From assembly GCF_018361265.1 (NCBI RefSeq), contig NZ_JAFLNH010000003.1, positions 198,501 to 262,500 on the forward strand: a stretch of DNA of 64,000 nucleotides. Direction: 5' to 3'. Shown one piece after another: positions 32,316 to 41,545 of this stretch. The position numbers and the translations under genes were made by a program. The notes under the pieces are model-generated. The model saw only the letters and a list, made by a program, of their open reading frames with translations, did no database searches and was not told the origin of the DNA. This DNA is from Mycobacterium sp. SM1 (GTDB lineage Bacteria > Actinomycetota > Actinomycetes > Mycobacteriales > Mycobacteriaceae). Position 1 is the first letter of the stretch; each line of letters opens with the position of its first letter.

Positions 32316-32945
32316 ATGGCTCATCGTGGCCCTGATGATTATGTGTCGGCGACCGCGGCGGCCTACCGGTTGGGGGTGTCGACGCGTACGTTGCGCCGCT
32401 ACACCCAACAGGGCCGGTTGCCCGATGCCCGCAGTGCTGGTGGGCGACGGATCTTCCGGGTCGGCGACCTCGATGCCCTCACGCGTAAACCTCCAACAGG
32501 CACGGCTGTTGGGTACGCGCGGGTGTCGTCGCGGCGGCAGCAGGCTGAAGGTGGCCTCGATCGGCAGGTCGCGCGACTACAGGAACATGGCATCGATTTG
32601 ATCGTGTTTGCCGATGTCGCGTCTGGGTTGGCGGACCGCCGGGCGGGGCTGGGTAAAGCGTTGAGCGAGTGCATGAAACCTGGTGTGGATCGGCTGGTGG
32701 TGGAGCATCCTGATCGGTTGGCGCGGTTCGGGGTCGGGGTGATCGAACACTTGTTGGCCGGCTATGGGGTGTCGGTGGTCTACACCGGCCGGCCTGAGAA
32801 TGAGTCGGCTGAATCAGAGCTGGCGCGCGACATGCTGGCCATCGTGACCAGCTTCGCCGGCCGACTGTACGGGCAGCGCTCAGCGAAGACGAAGCGGCTA
32901 CGGGCCGCGGTGTCAGCTGAAACCGAATCCGGTGATGCGGCATGA
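32316..32945 (+). CDS. tnpA: IS607-family serine recombinase TnpA
   Basis: Transposase of the element, 209 residues. A MerR-like DNA-binding head covers residues 8-52 (VSATAAAYRLGVSTRTLRRYTQQGRLP). The small-serine-recombinase domain has catalytic Ser71 in GYARVSSRRQ, the Arg-containing VEHPDRLARFG motif and a C-terminal helix ending near MLAIVTSFAGRLYGQRSAK. The order, with the DNA-binding domain before the catalytic domain, is characteristic of IS607. It appears intact. Its stop overlaps the tnpB ATG. Confidence 0.92.
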   Translation: MAHRGPDDYVSATAAAYRLGVSTRTLRRYTQQGRLPDARSAGGRRIFRVGDLDALTRKPPTGTAVGYARVSSRRQQAEGGLDRQVARLQEHGIDLIVFADVASGLADRRAGLGKALSECMKPGVDRLVVEHPDRLARFGVGVIEHLLAGYGVSVVYTGRPENESAESELARDMLAIVTSFAGRLYGQRSAKTKRLRAAVSAETESGDAA

Positions 32946-34648
32946 CCGATCGTGAGTTGCGCGCGTGGCGCGGGGTGAAGCCGGTCGCTGCACCGGTGGG
33001 CGTGGCGATCAGCACCCGGGTGCGCACGACATCGCAGGACGATCAGGTGTTAGAGCGTGTGGCTGAGCATCTAGGCCGGTTGCGGCGCGCTGATCTGGCT
33101 GTGGTGTCTCGGCCCGGGCCGGTCGACGCGGCGCTGAACGCCGGCGAGCGGCGACAGCTGCGTCGGGATCGGTTGAATACCCGCAAGAAAGGGTTGACTG
33201 CGGCGTCGTCGGCGCGGTGGGCTAATGCGATCATCGCCGCCAATGATGATCGGGTCCGCCGGGCCCGCGATGCCCAGTACCGCCATGGGGCGGGGTTACG
33301 GGCGGCGATCGCCACCATCGAGGCGCGTCTAGCGGCGCCGACCGCGGACATGCTGTCCGTCGCTGAGCGTAAGGCCCGCCGAAAAGCCAAGGCCGCCAGG
33401 GGGTATGCCAACCAAGCTGAACGTTTCCAGAAGCAACGTCGGCTGCGGCATCTACGGGGCGAGCTGGCCCGGGTGCAACGGGATCAGGCCGCCGGTGTGG
33501 TGCATGTGGTGGAGGGCGGTAAACGCCTGGCTGCGACGCGCCATCACCTCGACAAGGCGGGTCTGACCGAAGCGCAGTGGCGCCGGCGGTGGCAGGCATC
33601 CCGGTGGCGAATCGGGGCGAACGGCTCGCCCGATGAACCGTTCGGGAATCTCACGATCACAGTGACCCCGGCCGGGCAGGTCAGTATTCGGTTGCCGAAA
33701 CCGTTGGAACACTTCGCGAACGCCCCACGAGGCCGTTACGTCCTCTCCGGCAGCGCGGTGTTCGCGCACCGCGGCGGTGAATGGGTCCAGCGGATCATCG
33801 GCGCTAACTCGGTGTCCTACGCGATCAGCCGCAAACCCGGCAGGGCTGGGGTGTATCTAACCGCGGCGTGGGCGATCCCGTCTGTGCCGTACTGGGTAGG
33901 CCGCGACAATTGCGCAGTCGGCGACGACGTCTACGCCATCGGGTCGGTGGTGGGAGTGGATCTCAACGATGGGCACCTGGCGGTGCGCCGGCTGGACGCC
34001 CACGGCAACCCCGTGGGTGCGCCCAGGCGGATCGACATCGACCTCACCGGGTCGGCGTCGCGGCGTGACGCCCAGGTCCGCCACGCCATCACCGCGCTGA
34101 TCAAGTACACGCGCCGCCACGGTGTTGCGACGATCGCGGTGGAGGACCTCGACTTCGCCGACGCCAGGATGAGCGGGCGGGAAACTATGGGCCGCGGCGC
34201 ACGCGGGAAACGGTTCCGCCACACCGTGATATCACGCATCCCGACCGCGGTGTTCCGCAACAGGCTCGCAGCCATGGCTGACCGTGCCGGCATCGAACTA
34301 CTGGCGGTTAATCCCGCCTACAGCAGCATTTGGGGCGCCCAACACTGGCAGCGCCCCTACCCCAACGTCACCCGACACCAGGCAGCAGCCACCGTGATCG
34401 GGCGTCGCGCCCAAGGCTTTTCAGCCCGGCGGCGGGAAGGTGTGACACCACAGCGACCAGAGGATCATGTGGTGAGAGCTACCAACCAGGCCGGGCCCGA
34501 CAGCCGACAGGTGACCACCGGTAGCCGCCACCGACCAAGGACGCGAGAAACCGAATCTCGCCCACCTTGCCGGAACGTACGCGGTGATCCGGGCCGGGCA
34601 ACCGTTACCCCGGCACAGTTGGCCAACAACGACCAACTACGTTTGTAA
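32942..34648 (+). CDS. tnpB: TnpB-family protein with altered RuvC site
   Basis: RNA-guided-nuclease-family protein of the element, 568 residues, longer than the usual 370-420. The first RuvC aspartate is Asp340 (VVGVDLNDGH) and the glutamate is Glu401 (IAVEDLDF). At the third site the usual DxNAAxN reads RHQAAATVIGRRAQG, with Arg478 where Asp is expected, and the preceding CxxC zinc finger is absent (NPAYSSIWGAQHW). An N-terminal basic helical region spans residues 50-200. About 85 C-terminal residues are low-complexity and overlap predicted RNA hairpins. It may be nuclease-altered or use a rearranged active site, as in some actinobacterial TnpBs. Confidence 0.88.
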   Translation: MTDRELRAWRGVKPVAAPVGVAISTRVRTTSQDDQVLERVAEHLGRLRRADLAVVSRPGPVDAALNAGERRQLRRDRLNTRKKGLTAASSARWANAIIAANDDRVRRARDAQYRHGAGLRAAIATIEARLAAPTADMLSVAERKARRKAKAARGYANQAERFQKQRRLRHLRGELARVQRDQAAGVVHVVEGGKRLAATRHHLDKAGLTEAQWRRRWQASRWRIGANGSPDEPFGNLTITVTPAGQVSIRLPKPLEHFANAPRGRYVLSGSAVFAHRGGEWVQRIIGANSVSYAISRKPGRAGVYLTAAWAIPSVPYWVGRDNCAVGDDVYAIGSVVGVDLNDGHLAVRRLDAHGNPVGAPRRIDIDLTGSASRRDAQVRHAITALIKYTRRHGVATIAVEDLDFADARMSGRETMGRGARGKRFRHTVISRIPTAVFRNRLAAMADRAGIELLAVNPAYSSIWGAQHWQRPYPNVTRHQAAATVIGRRAQGFSARRREGVTPQRPEDHVVRATNQAGPDSRQVTTGSRHRPRTRETESRPPCRNVRGDPGRATVTPAQLANNDQLRL

Positions 34649-34670
34649 CGGTTGACGCTTACCGTCCGCG
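34440..34670 (+). ncRNA. candidate reRNA/omega-RNA at the tnpB 3' end
   Basis: TnpB guide RNAs in this class derive from the 3' end of tnpB and the element's right end. Here the coding tail is low-complexity and holds two perfect stems: GCGAGA/TCTCGC (34543-34548 with 34556-34561) and GCCGGG/CCCGGC (34593-34598 with 34609-34614). The extent is a guess; the guide would begin at the right boundary. Confidence 0.3.
34620..34637. repeat. IS607 right inverted repeat
   Basis: TGGCCAACAACGACCAAC lies inside the last codons of tnpB and is the inverted partner of 31887-31904 (17/18). Confidence 0.55.
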
Positions 34671-34774
34671 GTCGGCGTTTGACGAGATGCCCGGGCGCAC
34701 TCGGCGGCAGTCAAGGTGAATAGCCCGATGACCACCGGCCGAATATCAAGGCGAATTTCAGGGTGATCGATCAC
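34637..34774 (-). pseudogene. truncated membrane protein of the copper operon (Rv0970/DUF5134-like N-terminus)
   Basis: GTG at 34774 overlaps the ctpV stop (GTGA) and opens a 45-codon frame. It begins [30 protein letters not shown], which resembles the N-terminal helix of the DUF5134 membrane proteins encoded downstream of ctpV in M. tuberculosis (Rv0970). After about residue 30 the sequence loses membrane character (RQTPTADGK) and stops at TAG 34637-34639 inside the IS607 right end. The missing C-terminal part is not found on the far side of the element, so insertion was accompanied by a deletion. Confidence 0.6.
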
Positions 34775-37218
34775 GCGACGGCGGGGCGCTCGGATCGGGC
34801 AGGCTCGCGCGGTTTCGCATCGATGATGATCGGCGTCCCGGCCCCTGCGTCGCGGCCGAAGCGGCGCAGCCGCAGCGAGTTGGTCACGACGCTGACCGAG
34901 GAGAATCCCATCGCCGCGCCCGCAATGATCGGGTTGAGCAGGCCCAGCGCGGCCAGGGGGATGGCGGCGGTGTTGTAGCCGAACGCCCACCCCAGGTTTT
35001 GGTGGATGGTGCGCAGGGTGCGCCGGGAGAGCTGGATCGCGCGCACGACACCGTCGAGCCGGTCGGACATCAGGGTGATGTCGGAGGCCTCGATGGCCAC
35101 ATCGGTGCCGGTGCCGATCGCGATGCCCAGATCGGCCTGCACCAGCGCGGGGGCGTCGTTGACGCCGTCGCCGACCATCGCCACCCGCCGGCCCTCCTGT
35201 TGCAGCCGGCGGATCTCGCTGACCTTGTCTTGGGGCAACACCTCGGCCAGCACCCGCTCGATACCCAGCTGCCCGGCGATCGCGGCCGCCGTGCGGGCGT
35301 TATCGCCGGTGATCATGGCGACCTGCAGCCCCATGGCGTGCAGCCGGCGCACCACGGCGGCGGCCTCGTCTTTGACGGTGTCGGCCACCGCGAGCACCCC
35401 CACAACCCGCCCGTCATAGCCGACGAACACCGCGGTGCGGCCCTGTTCTTCGAGTGCTGTGGCCGCCGCCGCGAGGTGCTCAGGGAGAACCAAATCGTGT
35501 TCGTCGACGAGCTTGCGCCGCCCGACCAGCACCGGCTTGCCGTCGATTTCGGCACGCACTCCGTGCCCCGCGCGGTTGGCGAAACCCGTGGCCGCGGGGA
35601 TCGCCAGCCCCCGCTGGCGGGCGGCCGCCACGATCGCCGCCCCGATGGGATGCTCCGAGCCCGACTCCGCCGCGGCGGCCACCCGCAACACCAGATCGGC
35701 CTTCTGGCCCCGCTCGGGGATCACCTCGATGAGCTGCATCCGCCCGCGGGTGAGGGTGCCGGTCTTGTCGAACACCACGGTGTCGATCCTCTTGGAGCCC
35801 TCCAGCACCTCGGCGCCTTTGATCAAAATCCCCAGATCCGCGCCCCGGCCGGTGCCGACCATGATCGCGGTGGGGGTGGCCAGCCCCAGCGCGCACGGGC
35901 AGGCGATGATCAGCACCGCGACCGCCGCGGTCATGCCGGCGAGCGGATTGGCGGCCAACAGCGTCCACCCGGCAAACGTCGCGACTGCCGCACCGACGAC
36001 GGCGGGCACGAATACCGCCGAGACCCGATCGGCCAACCGTTGTATGGGAGCTTTCCCGCCCTGTGCCTGCTCGACCAGGCGCACGATCTGCGCCAGCGCG
36101 GTATCGGAGCCCACGGCGGTGGCCCGCACGGTCAGCAGCCCATCGGTGTTGAGGGTCGCCCCGGCGACATGATCGCCCACCACTTTCTCCACCGGCACCG
36201 ACTCGCCGGTGAGCATCGACTCGTCCACCGCGGCGCGCCCGTCGATGACCTCACCGTCGACGGGGATCTTCTCCCCCGGGCGCACCCGCACCAGGTCTCC
36301 GACCTGCACCCGTTCCACCGGCACGAGGACTTCGTGGCCGTCCACGAGCAGACAGGCCTCCTTGGCGCCCATCTCCAGCAGCTTGCCGATCGCCTCGGAG
36401 GCCTTACCGGTGGCTCGGGCCTCGAAATAGCGGCCCAGCACTACGAATGCGATGATCAGCGCCGCGGTGTCGAAGAACAACGGCCCCCCGGCGAACAGCT
36501 GATAGGTGGAGTAGCCGAACGCGGTCAGCGTGCCCAGTGCGATCAGCGTGTCCATGTTGGCCGACCGTGCCCGCGCCTGCTGCACGGCCCCCTTGAGAAA
36601 TGGCCAGCCGGCCACGAATTGCACGGGTGCCGTCGCGGCGAACGCCACCCACCCCGCCCAGGGGGAGGCACCGAACAGCATCGCCGACGCCAGCGCAACC
36701 AACCCCAACGGCAAGGCCAGCCACACCCGCCGCAACCACCGCCGCTGCACGCTCCTACTATCTTGGCTCGTCGACCCGGAGCAGGAGGCTGATGACCCCT
36801 GCCGACAGCCGCTGCCCTCCACTGGTTGGCCGGCCGTGTCGACGTCGAGCCCGCGGCCCAGCAAGCGAAGGATTCCGCCGGTGATTTTCTGCACCACGCT
36901 GCTATCGCGCGCGCCGGGCGAATGCGGGGCACGTGTGGGCACCAATTCTGCCGGGATGTCGCGAGCATCGGCGATCGCGGACACGATGGCCGGCGCGTCA
37001 CAGCTTCCGGGTGAATACCAGACCACCACCGATGCTGTTCGCGGATAGGCATATACCGCGCGCACACCGGGCACCTTGGCGACCCTGTCCTCGATCGCGA
37101 CGGCGCGAACCGCGTCAATCTCAAACCCGGCGGCGCGCACATGCATCCGGCCCGCCGCGTCGGACAGGACTTTTAGCGTGAACTCGGCATTAGGGCGGGT
37201 TTGCGTGGCAAGCATCAT
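34771..37218 (-). CDS. ctpV: copper-exporting P1B-type ATPase CtpV
   Basis: Pumps Cu(I) out of the cytosol. It has 815 residues. A degenerate N-terminal metal domain (about residues 10-95) keeps the fold ([23 protein letters not shown]) but lacks CxxC. A Ser/Cys-rich linker follows, then eight predicted membrane helices. The ion-binding CPC begins at Cys440. The phosphorylation site is Asp484 in DKTGT, with TGES, SGSEHP (HP motif) and GDGVNDAP also present. The N-terminal region and overall sequence are closest to M. tuberculosis CtpV (Rv0969). The start ATG overlaps the stop of the DUF1490 gene. Confidence 0.94.
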   Translation of the reverse strand: MMLATQTRPNAEFTLKVLSDAAGRMHVRAAGFEIDAVRAVAIEDRVAKVPGVRAVYAYPRTASVVVWYSPGSCDAPAIVSAIADARDIPAELVPTRAPHSPGARDSSVVQKITGGILRLLGRGLDVDTAGQPVEGSGCRQGSSASCSGSTSQDSRSVQRRWLRRVWLALPLGLVALASAMLFGASPWAGWVAFAATAPVQFVAGWPFLKGAVQQARARSANMDTLIALGTLTAFGYSTYQLFAGGPLFFDTAALIIAFVVLGRYFEARATGKASEAIGKLLEMGAKEACLLVDGHEVLVPVERVQVGDLVRVRPGEKIPVDGEVIDGRAAVDESMLTGESVPVEKVVGDHVAGATLNTDGLLTVRATAVGSDTALAQIVRLVEQAQGGKAPIQRLADRVSAVFVPAVVGAAVATFAGWTLLAANPLAGMTAAVAVLIIACPCALGLATPTAIMVGTGRGADLGILIKGAEVLEGSKRIDTVVFDKTGTLTRGRMQLIEVIPERGQKADLVLRVAAAAESGSEHPIGAAIVAAARQRGLAIPAATGFANRAGHGVRAEIDGKPVLVGRRKLVDEHDLVLPEHLAAAATALEEQGRTAVFVGYDGRVVGVLAVADTVKDEAAAVVRRLHAMGLQVAMITGDNARTAAAIAGQLGIERVLAEVLPQDKVSEIRRLQQEGRRVAMVGDGVNDAPALVQADLGIAIGTGTDVAIEASDITLMSDRLDGVVRAIQLSRRTLRTIHQNLGWAFGYNTAAIPLAALGLLNPIIAGAAMGFSSVSVVTNSLRLRRFGRDAGAGTPIIIDAKPREPARSERPAVA

Positions 37219-37577
37219 CGGCCTCGCTGACTTTCATCCGGGGTCTCATCCGCCGGTGGCGGCGCAACGTGTGCCCCCGTTCGCGCTGCCGCCTCGGCCA
37301 GCACGTCCGCCGTCGCCAATCGCGCTTTCTCGGCGGCTTCTTTGGCCATGCGCTCGGTTGCACGCGCAGCCCGCAGCCCCAAAGCGGCGGCGCTAACCGT
37401 CATCTTCCGCCATGGCGCCTTCGCCAAAACTTCTACGGCCGCAACACCCACCATCCCGGTCACCACCGAGGACACCGTCGTGCTCCACAGTCCGGTCCTC
37501 GACGATAATGCTCGCCGAGGTAGCTGCCCGCGACGCGGGCGTCGCGCACCGGCTCCGGCGTGTCCATGCCGTGTCAT
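37215..37577 (-). CDS. DUF1490-family protein of the copper operon (Rv0968-like)
   Basis: Small protein of 120 residues with a GGGAG site 8 bp before its start. After a basic, variable N-terminus (about 28 residues) comes a short hydrophobic segment ([19 protein letters not shown]). An Ala/Lys/Glu-rich helix follows ([24 protein letters not shown]). Such proteins sit next to metal ATPases in mycobacteria (Rv0968 with ctpV, Rv1993c with ctpG). Their role is unproven. It is coupled to ctpV by an ATGA overlap and is first in the operon behind a CsoR-type operator. Confidence 0.82.
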   Translation of the reverse strand: MTRHGHAGAGARRPRRGQLPRRALSSRTGLWSTTVSSVVTGMVGVAAVEVLAKAPWRKMTVSAAALGLRAARATERMAKEAAEKARLATADVLAEAAARTGAHVAPPPADETPDESQRGR

Positions 37578-37682
37578 CTCGAATGCTCCCTTTCATAGGC
37601 TCATAGGCGCGGCCGGCTACCGTGCACACGGGCGGCCGGTGGATTTACGGCGGCAGGTTTGCATCCTGCTCATGCATGTAGG

Positions 37683-37699
37683 ATACCCCGGTGGGGTAT
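37683..37699. promoter_or_regulatory. CsoR/RicR-type copper operator
   Basis: ATACCCC-GGT-GGGGTAT is a perfect 17-bp palindrome 106 bp upstream of the DUF1490-ctpV operon. It matches the known copper-sensing repressor site (TACCC...GGGTA). Copper should therefore induce this operon. No csoR gene lies nearby. Confidence 0.75.
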
Positions 37700-38067
37700 T
37701 TAGTCAAGCGGGCGTGTCGATGCCTGACTGGAGGTTGGAATCGCCGTCCAGACCGTATTGACCAAGTGTGAACAACTCGCGCGATAGCCAGCAAGATTGG
37801 GCCAGTTGACCGCCAGTGTCGTTTCTCCGCTGCACAATTGCCTTGCTTAGCGTGCTGAGGTCGAATGCGGCAGCGGCGTCGGGGAGGCTACCCGAGCGAG
37901 GTCTTTGCCAGGGGGCCGCAGGGATTTTATCCCGGTGCCGCCGGATGGCCGTGTGGCGCAGCGTTGATTGCGTTATGCGCTTAGCCCGTGTGACGACGGC
38001 CTTCATCCGCTCGGCGCCCCGCTGAGGCCCGACGTACCGCAGCCCCTCAGTGCCTGTGCAGGCGGGT
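37700..38067. other. non-coding stretch between copper operon and pgl
   Basis: No gene recognised on either strand. In M. tuberculosis csoR precedes Rv0968-ctpV, but neither its length nor its Cys/His residues are visible here. Open frames in this stretch lack ribosome sites and motifs. Confidence 0.5.
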
Positions 38068-38856
38068 TTATCTGTCGCGGCCGTGCCGTCCGCCCAGGTA
38101 CGGAAAACGGGGCTCACCGCCGAGCCGGGCCGCTGCCTCGGTGTCGAGGAGCCAGACCGTTTTCTCGCGTCCTACCGCTCCGGCGGCCGGCACCGCCACC
38201 GGGTCGGCACCACCGAGTGCCGCGGCCACCGCCTCGGATTTCTCCGACCCGGACACCAACAGCCATACCTCGCGGGAGCACTGAATCGCCGGCAGTGTCA
38301 ACGTGATTCGTTGTGGAGGTGGTTTCGGGGAGTCGACAACGCCCAGCACCATCCTGGTGGTTTCGCGTACCGCGGCACTGTGCGGGAACAGCGAGTTGAC
38401 GTGACCCTCGGGTCCAACGCCCAGCAGGTGAACGTCGAAATTAGGCGCGGGATCGCCCGGCCGAGCGTTAGCGGCCAAAACCTGCTCGTAGGCCAGTGCG
38501 GCGGCGGCAAGATTACCGCCGAACTCGCCGTCGCTGGCCGCCATCGCATGCACATTGCCCGCCGGGATATCGATGTGATCAAGCAAAGCCTCCCGAGCCT
38601 GCTTCTCGTTGCGCTGCTCGTCGTCTCGGGGCACAAAGCGTTCGTCCCCCCAGAATATGTGCACCTTCGACCAGTCGACCCGGAGCGTCTGCCCGCCGAG
38701 GTGCCGAAGCAACGCAGTGCCGTTGCTCCCACCGGTGAGCACAATGAGCGCTTTCCCTCGTGCCGATACCGCACCTTCGATGGCGCCGGCCAACCGCTTA
38801 CCCGCAACTGCGACAAGTGTGCCGCTGTCCGGATAGGTCTCGACGACGGTGCTCAT
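38068..38856 (-). CDS. pgl: 6-phosphogluconolactonase
   Basis: Hydrolyses 6-phosphogluconolactone (devB in M. tuberculosis). It has 262 residues. Motifs are [14 protein letters not shown] at the phosphate site, [12 protein letters not shown], and the [17 protein letters not shown] stretch with the catalytic-site His. The last 20 residues (after AARLGG) extend beyond the M. tuberculosis protein as I recall it. It is last in the tkt-tal-zwf-opcA-pgl operon, 7 bp after opcA. Confidence 0.95.
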   Translation of the reverse strand: MSTVVETYPDSGTLVAVAGKRLAGAIEGAVSARGKALIVLTGGSNGTALLRHLGGQTLRVDWSKVHIFWGDERFVPRDDEQRNEKQAREALLDHIDIPAGNVHAMAASDGEFGGNLAAAALAYEQVLAANARPGDPAPNFDVHLLGVGPEGHVNSLFPHSAAVRETTRMVLGVVDSPKPPPQRITLTLPAIQCSREVWLLVSGSEKSEAVAAALGGADPVAVPAAGAVGREKTVWLLDTEAAARLGGEPRFPYLGGRHGRDR

Positions 38857-38863
38857 GAGGCGC

Positions 38864-39775
38864 TCATAGATACTGCACCTTGTTGATGCCGTTGAGGGCC
38901 TCGAAGTAGATCTCGTCGGGGTTCAGCCGGCGTAGGTCTTCAGCAAGGCATTCCCGAGTCTCCCTGCGCCCCAGGGGAACCAGAGCGTCCGGCCGGGCGG
39001 TCCGGCTTATCGTGGCTATTACCCCGTCTTGAGGCCGGCTCAGGGTGATGGTTTCGGTTTCGCGCACCAACTCGACTTTCAGCTCACCGACCGCGCGGCG
39101 CACCGGCACGTCGATCCTGCTGGCCAGCCAGCCGGCCAAGAGGTCCAGCGCGGGCTCGGTCTGCAAACCGGAAACCAGCGCCGAGGTGATCGGCTCGTAC
39201 GGCGGCCGGTCGAGCGCCGAGGTGAGCAGCGCCCGCCAGTAGGTGATACGGCTCCAGGCCAGATCGGTGTCGCCGGGTGTATATCCCGGCAAACGGCTTT
39301 TGATGGTCGACAGTGGGTCGGCGCTATCGGTCGCGTCAGTGATGCGCCGGATTGCCAACTTGCCCAACGGGTCTTGAGCCGGAACCGCCGGGGCGCTGCC
39401 AGGCCACCATGCCACCACGGGGATGTCGGGCAGCAGGAAGGGCATGACGACGCTGTCGGCGTGAGCGGAGAGCGGCCCGGACAGCCGGAGCACGACGACC
39501 TCGCCGGCGCCGGTGTCACGACCGACTCGCAGCTGGGCGTCCAGTCGTGCGTCGGCGACCTCCGGGTCGGAAGTCAGTACGACGATCACGCGGCTGGGGT
39601 GCTCGTGGCTGGCAAAGTTTGCCGCCTCGATGGATTCCTCGACCAGGGTGTCGGTGTTAGGCGCGATGATCAGGGTCATCACCCGGCCCATCGTCACCGC
39701 GCCGACTCTCGCGCGTAACTGGTCCAGCCTTTTGTTGACCGCGGTGGTGCTGGTGTCCGGCATGTCGATAATCAC
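38864..39775 (-). CDS. opcA: glucose-6-phosphate dehydrogenase assembly protein OpcA
   Basis: Allosteric or assembly partner of G6PDH, 303 residues, the family length. The start is GTG (39773-39775), followed by [20 protein letters not shown]. Conserved blocks are [34 protein letters not shown] and [11 protein letters not shown]. It directly follows zwf, with a four-copy 52-bp repeat in between; the first repeat unit overlaps the start codon. Confidence 0.96.
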   Translation of the reverse strand: MIIDMPDTSTTAVNKRLDQLRARVGAVTMGRVMTLIIAPNTDTLVEESIEAANFASHEHPSRVIVVLTSDPEVADARLDAQLRVGRDTGAGEVVVLRLSGPLSAHADSVVMPFLLPDIPVVAWWPGSAPAVPAQDPLGKLAIRRITDATDSADPLSTIKSRLPGYTPGDTDLAWSRITYWRALLTSALDRPPYEPITSALVSGLQTEPALDLLAGWLASRIDVPVRRAVGELKVELVRETETITLSRPQDGVIATISRTARPDALVPLGRRETRECLAEDLRRLNPDEIYFEALNGINKVQYL

Positions 39776-39978
39776 CGGCGCCGCTCCTTCTCATCGCTGG
39801 GCTCTGCATCGTCGCGGCGCGAATCACCGGCGCCGCTCCTTCTCATCGCTGGGCTCTGCATCGTCGCGGCGCGAATCACCGGCGCCGCTCCTTCTCATCG
39901 CTGGGCTCTGCATCGTCGCGGCGCGAATCACCGGCGCCGCTCCTTCTCATCGCTGGGCTCTGCATCGTCGCGGCGCGA
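39771..39978. repeat. MIRU-like minisatellite, four 52-bp copies
   Basis: Four identical 52-bp units at 39771, 39823, 39875 and 39927, followed by a partial fifth start. The unit contains GGCGCCGCTCCTTCTCATCG and CTCTGCATCGTCGCGGCG, close to the mycobacterial interspersed repetitive unit. It fills the zwf-opcA junction from the opcA start codon to 2 bp from the zwf stop, as MIRUs typically do within operons. Copy number is likely to vary between strains. Confidence 0.9.
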
Positions 39979-39979
39979 A

Positions 39980-41545
39980 TCACGGCCGGCGCCATTCCCG
40001 GCCGGTACGGCGCAAGATCTCGAAAGACGATGCCGGGCCCCAGGTTCCGGCCTCATACGCGTCGGGTTTGCCGTGCGCCGCCCAGTAGTCGAGAACAGGA
40101 TCGATTATCTGCCAAGCCAGCTCGACTTCTTGGTTGACTGGGAAGAGGGACGGCTCACCGAGCAGCACGTCGAGGATAAGCCGTTCGTAGGCCTCCGGAG
40201 AATCTTCGGCGAATGCCGAGCCATAGGAAAAGTCCATGGTGACATCGCGCACTTCCATTGCTGTGCCAGGCACCTTGGACCCGAACCGCAGCGTGACTCC
40301 TTCATCGGGCTGTACTCGGATCACCAGGGCGTTGGCGCCAAGCTCGTCGGTCATGGTCGCATCGAACGGCAGATGGGGAGCGCGCTTGAAGACCAGGGCT
40401 ATCTCAGTGACCCTGCGGCCGAGTCGTTTTCCGGTGCGCAGATAGAACGGCACCCCGGCCCAGCGACGGGTGTTCACTTCCAGCGTGATGGCCGCGAACG
40501 TCTCGGTGGTGGAGTCTTTCGAGAACCCTTCCTCGTCGAGCAGCCCGACCACTTTCTCGCTCCCTTGCCAGCCCGCCGTGTACTGGCCGCGACTAGTGGT
40601 CTCCTCCAGCGGCTGTGCGAGCTGGGTCGCCGAGAGCACTTTTATCTTTTCGGTTTGCAACTCGGCCGGCTGGAAGCTCACCGGTTCTTCCATCGCGGTC
40701 AGTGCCAGCAACTGCATCAGGTGGTTCTGGATGACGTCGCGCGCAGCGCCGATGCCGTCATAGTAGCCCGCCCGTCCCTCGAGCCCGATGTCTTCGGCCA
40801 TGGTGATCTGCACATGGTCGACGTAATGGGCGTTCCAGATCGGGTCGAAAAGCTGATTGGCGAACCGCAGCGCCAGGATGTTCTGCACCGTCTCCTTGCC
40901 CAGGTAGTGGTCGATGCGGAAGACCGATTCCTCTGGAAAGACGGAATTGACCACTTTGTTGAGTTCTCGCGCGCTCTGCAGATTGTGGCCGAAGGGTTTC
41001 TCGATGACCACCCGGCTCCATCGGTCGTTCTGCGCGCGGGCCAGCCCGGATCTGTGCAGCTGCTGGCACACCAGCGGAAAGGCTTTGGGTGGGATCGCGA
41101 GATAAAAGGCGTGGTTACCACGCGTGCCGCGCTCGGCGTCGAGCTTCTCCAACGTTTCAGCGAGCCGCGAGAATGCGCTGTCGTCATCGAAGGTGCCTTG
41201 CACGAACCGGATGCCCTCGGCCAGCCGATCCCATATCACCTCACGAAATGGGGTGCGGGCATGTTCCTTGACCGCTTGGTACACCTCGGCGCCGAAGTCC
41301 TCATGATCCCATTCCCGGCGGGCAAAACCCACCAGGGCGAACCTGGGTGGCAGCAGGCCCCGGTTGGCCAAATCGTAGATGGCCGGCATCACCTTTTTTC
41401 TGGCCAGGTCCCCGGTGACACCGAAAATCACGACACTACATGGGCCAGCGATCCGGGGAAGCCGCTTATCTCGCTTGTCGCGCAACGGGTTACGCCACTG
41501 AGCGGCGGTTGCCGTGGATTGGCTCCGGATGCCGGCGGAGCTCAT
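39980..41545 (-). CDS. zwf: glucose-6-phosphate 1-dehydrogenase
   Basis: Entry enzyme of the oxidative pentose phosphate pathway (zwf2), 521 residues from ATG 41545, which overlaps the tal stop (ATGA). The open frame extends 17 codons further, but the overlap decides. The NADP fold carries [17 protein letters not shown]. The substrate site [13 protein letters not shown] has the catalytic-base region His. [21 protein letters not shown] and the C-terminal TGREWRRP match mycobacterial Zwf2. Confidence 0.97.
   Translation of the reverse strand: MSSAGIRSQSTATAAQWRNPLRDKRDKRLPRIAGPCSVVIFGVTGDLARKKVMPAIYDLANRGLLPPRFALVGFARREWDHEDFGAEVYQAVKEHARTPFREVIWDRLAEGIRFVQGTFDDDSAFSRLAETLEKLDAERGTRGNHAFYLAIPPKAFPLVCQQLHRSGLARAQNDRWSRVVIEKPFGHNLQSARELNKVVNSVFPEESVFRIDHYLGKETVQNILALRFANQLFDPIWNAHYVDHVQITMAEDIGLEGRAGYYDGIGAARDVIQNHLMQLLALTAMEEPVSFQPAELQTEKIKVLSATQLAQPLEETTSRGQYTAGWQGSEKVVGLLDEEGFSKDSTTETFAAITLEVNTRRWAGVPFYLRTGKRLGRRVTEIALVFKRAPHLPFDATMTDELGANALVIRVQPDEGVTLRFGSKVPGTAMEVRDVTMDFSYGSAFAEDSPEAYERLILDVLLGEPSLFPVNQEVELAWQIIDPVLDYWAAHGKPDAYEAGTWGPASSFEILRRTGREWRRP

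Larger units (their letters stand above)
31790..34670 (+). mobile_element. IS607-like element (orf-tnpA-tnpB), ends approximate
   Basis: Three same-strand coupled ORFs (31943-32314, 32316-32945, 32942-34648) including a serine recombinase and a TnpB, the IS607 hallmark. It sits between secG and the 3' end of the copper operon, whose last gene is truncated. The exact ends are not certain. The left end is placed using subterminal TTGTTGGCC repeats and an 18-bp inverted match at 31887/34620. The right end must fall between the tnpB stop and about 34690, where the truncated flanking gene resumes. IS607 elements use GG target sites and make no target duplication. Confidence 0.75.

Noticed and set aside
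37704..38117. 137-codon minus-strand frame that might be csoR or another regulator
   Set aside because: It lacks the Cys-His-Cys copper ligands and any family motif, and overlaps the end of pgl; composition looks random.
39771..39978. CRISPR-like array
   Set aside because: The 52-bp units are contiguous with no unique spacers; they fit a MIRU minisatellite.
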